A DNA stretch of 64,000 bases from positions 16,058,001 through 16,122,000 of the forward strand of contig CP093831.1 in assembly GCA_033063855.1 (NCBI GenBank), written 5' to 3'. The notes under the pieces are model-generated. The model searched no databases and had not been told where the DNA came from. It was given only the letters and a program-made list of their open reading frames with translations. The translations under genes and the position numbers were made by a program. Source of the DNA: Smittia aterrima. Its lineage: Eukaryota > Arthropoda > Insecta > Diptera > Chironomidae. This document shows positions 61,101-64,000 of this stretch, in pieces; position 1 is the stretch's first letter; every line of letters starts with the position of its first letter.

Positions 61101-64000
61101 GTTTTTTATCGGGGTTTCCACCCGATATTTTAATAATTCGCTCGTTTTTATCGCTCTGTTGTGTGTGATTCGCTCGAGTGATGTTTATTTGAGCGGCTTT
61201 TGACCGCTTGTTGGCTCGCTTGCCGGTGTCCCGCGGATACTTTAGCTAGTTTTAGGCAGGAGTTGAATGTCAATTAGGTCAAAGGTTGTTTTCACATGAA
61301 ATTCGTAATCTTGATATGCAATTCGTCCTCACAAGCTTAAAGGGATTTAATAGCTTGCCGTCTGAGAATCCCTGAATTTAAATAATCTGTGTAGCCATCC
61401 GACGACCCTCTGCATACTTTAAATCCAGGATCAACACTCAACGTGACCCAATTCACAAACCTCCCTTCGTTTTATGCAAATCAGCCAGCCAAAAACATAA
61501 AAAATAACCCGACGAAGCTGCAATTGAAATCAAGCCCTCGATTTATGAATTCGCATGATTTGTGTGGATTGTAATTAAACGAATTAAGCAAGGAGCTCAA
61601 AAGCAGATTTATTCGAAAGAGGAAAACTCAAACGTCACTGAGGTTGGCTTTTGAGCTTTAATAATTTCATTTATGACGGAAAACGAGTGAAAAAAAGCCG
61701 TATCCACTCATTTGGAGCGTAAATTGAATTATTGTCCCGTACGAATATTAAACACTCTTGCGCCAATTTCAATAAATCTCCAATTGAGTGAAAATCACAT
61801 ACGGTTGCTTTGCAACTGCTCAGGGGCCATCTGATTCTCATGTAACGTAGGGAACTTGTTGCCATTTTTAACTTCGCTTAAAGCTTTCGAAAAGCTTTTA
61901 ATGGAAAGCTTTAAATCTTTATAACTAAAGTTGAAGCTGACCTGTTTCCAATTTTCGAGCCTAAAATGAATGGAAAAAGCTGTCTATCTCATAAAACTAG
62001 GCCTCTCGTCTATGCTCTCGTATGCACCAAAAAGGATGTGATTGGATATTTACGAAAACCTTATTCAATCCCCGAAGCTCTGATAAGCGCGACGGTAAAT
62101 CATTTTTTTTAATAAACTTAAAAATTAAAAGTAAAGTAAATTAATTACATATAAAATCCATCAGAGTTGCACACATAAATTGCCATCGGGTTTCATAACT
62201 TGAACGTAAATAATGAAGGTAAAATATTTTCTGTCATACTTTAAAATACTTTAAATGAAAATTAAAGCTTAGCAGGTGACGTGAATCGAAAAAAAAAGCA
62301 ACGATCGATCGATCAACCTCGATTAACAGATAAATGCAATATGTTTAATGTATTTCATCATATTCTTCTCATGATTTCATTTTATTATCTTTGTGTAATA
62401 TCAATAATAAGTAAATCATCTCCTTAAGTAATTTCCTTTTTTTTTTGTTCATCGATAGAAACTTAAGTAATCATTGATAAAGTTCTCCTCGCTTTCTCTC
62501 TCGTTTTTAATAATTATATCTTACGATCAGACCAGATTTTAATTAAATTTAAATACAATAGCACTCTCCGCCCCACTTCAGATAAACAGAAATCTCACTG
62601 TTGAAATCTTCATCAGATTTTTTAATTATTCGAGACAAAAAAGAGTTTTCACTCATGCTCCACACACAGAAATAGCATTTTTCATGTTATCAGCCACCGA
62701 AACCCGAAAATTATTATCAAAAATTGATGATGAACTCGGGACGTTGAGGATAGAGTGTGAAATTGTTGGCGGGGTAGATGTGGGGTGGGATTGAAACACA
62801 AAACTGAGGCTGGCACGGAAACGAGTAAAGCTCTTTCGTTCGAGCAAAATCAGAAACATTATTTGCACCATAAAATCAATGTTATTAAAAATTTAAGAAA
62901 TAATTTATATTCAAATTTTCCGGCCTAGCGTTGCTTCTCCAGTGAAAAATAATACGACAACCTCCTCTCTCCCACATCCACCCAGTCGACTCGATCTGAA
63001 CATTTTCGATTCTATTCGTTGTGTGTGGAGTGGAAAATAAGACGAGAGAAGCAGAGTTGAAAAAAGTTGACATAAACACACAATTTTAATTGATTTAATC
63101 CTCTTTTTGTCAGTTTGGTGTTCAATGGTATGCGTTTATTGTTCTCCCATGCTGCGAGTGTTTGTATAAATTAGTCTGCTGCTTTGATAGGGGCTTTTGA
63201 TAAAAAAAAAGTTATTATCCTCTCTCAACATAATTTTCCTCTGCTCGTGCTGATGATTGTTTGAAAGTTCTTTTTGCGTAATTGTTTTCATCTCTGATAT
63301 CGAATTACGAGCTGTTTAATTCTCCTCCTTCACCCTTTCTTTCTTTCGTTTCCATTTGCACTTTCGTCTTCTTCTTAACAACAACAAGAATAAAGAGAGA
63401 TTTCTATGAGCTACTCGAGAGAGAGATATCCAAGGAATTTCACATAAATTTTAATCTCGATGGCATTCCCCGTTGCACAGTCAGAAAACACCATCAAAAT
63501 TTTATCCTTCATCGCTCCCTCTCAATGGCTCACGTAACATGTAAATTTATTTTAGTGCATGAAATGCGACTTTCTCTGTAAATTTTGTTTTTTTTTTGCT
63601 TCAAGCACGATATCTCGTAAATCGTGATTGCTGCATTTCTGATCGATTAATAACTCATCAGCTTGTTTAAAAATATTCTACATGGATTGAGTTGGTTCTT
63701 TAACATTGATTCATTGTTATGTTGAACGTTTGTCATTAATATCTACATTTTTGGTCCCATTTAGTAAAAATTGTGATTCCATGTGTTGTTCGATTGTTGC
63801 CTGCTGATGTTCGTCAACGGTCAGTAAACGAAAGCTCGTTTACTTCTTCTTGCCAAGGATGTCTCTCCACTTTTCAAACTTCTCCCACTCTTCCTCCAGC
63901 TTCAGTGCTTCGACACATCCGAAAAAATATTCCGTTCCAAAGCAGCTTTCTCTATTGAGACGACATAAAGAGAAGAGAGAGAGAGAAAGGAAATTTCAAT
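58146..64000. other. Intergenic or intronic DNA, no gene recognised
   Basis: 5.9 kb to the window edge. Apart from the candidate exon at 59404 I see no conserved-looking coding sequence, RNA gene or repeat. The longest open frame (58642-59091, minus, 149 codons) is unremarkable. Confidence 0.5.
59404..59462 (+). other. Weak candidate exon of an unidentified gene
   Basis: 59 bases bordered by tttacag and gtaaac, more GC-rich than their surroundings, and open in only one frame (RFYLLDNICDLTAGSGSIK; phase 1 in, phase 0 out). No family recognised and no partner exon found in the window. Confidence 0.2.

Overview
The window is nuclear DNA from an insect, most likely a fly or midge (Diptera). The evidence is a pigment-dispersing-factor (Pdf) precursor with a dipteran-like peptide, a three-domain silver-type carboxypeptidase D, an insect Sns/Hibris nephrin, GT-AG introns of mostly 55-75 bases, and AT-rich intergenic DNA. 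I cannot name the species.

Layout from the left. (1) 1-1031, minus: 5' part of an MFS transporter that runs off the left edge. (2) 1.2-6.8 kb: no gene, but an imperfect 200-bp inverted repeat encloses 909 bp (5311-6619). (3) 6.9-13.6 kb: a compact block of two paralogous cysteine-rich secreted peptides flanking a divergent pair, a CAAP1 homologue (minus) and SF3B2 (plus). An intronless pyruvate-kinase-like pseudoenzyme sits inside a CAAP1 intron on the opposite strand. (4) 14.1-20.3 kb, minus: carboxypeptidase D (silver). (5) 22.6-24.2 kb, plus: RIC-3, a nicotinic receptor chaperone, whose reading frame breaks twice. (6) 25.2-25.6 kb, minus: the circadian neuropeptide gene Pdf with a clear TATA/Inr promoter. 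(7) 26.8-29.5 kb, minus: a CLC-3/4/5-type Cl-/H+ exchanger (ClC-c). (8) 31.7-58.1 kb, plus: a nephrin-type adhesion receptor (sns/hbs) with very long 5' introns, nine Ig units, one FN3 domain and two alternative transmembrane exons. (9) 58.1-64 kb: almost featureless, with one weak exon candidate.

The genes do not form an operon. Several touch neural or endocrine biology: RIC-3 matures acetylcholine receptors, carboxypeptidase D trims processed peptides, and Pdf is a peptide hormone needing such trimming. This adjacency may be chance.

The most noteworthy signals are two tandem, phase-matched exons that each encode a complete transmembrane segment in the nephrin gene; a nested pyruvate-kinase-like gene that has lost its catalytic residues; the twin small secreted proteins; the long inverted repeat; and frame-preserving, stop-free introns in Pdf and carboxypeptidase D. 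All exon joins were made by eye from splice consensus and frame, without transcript data.
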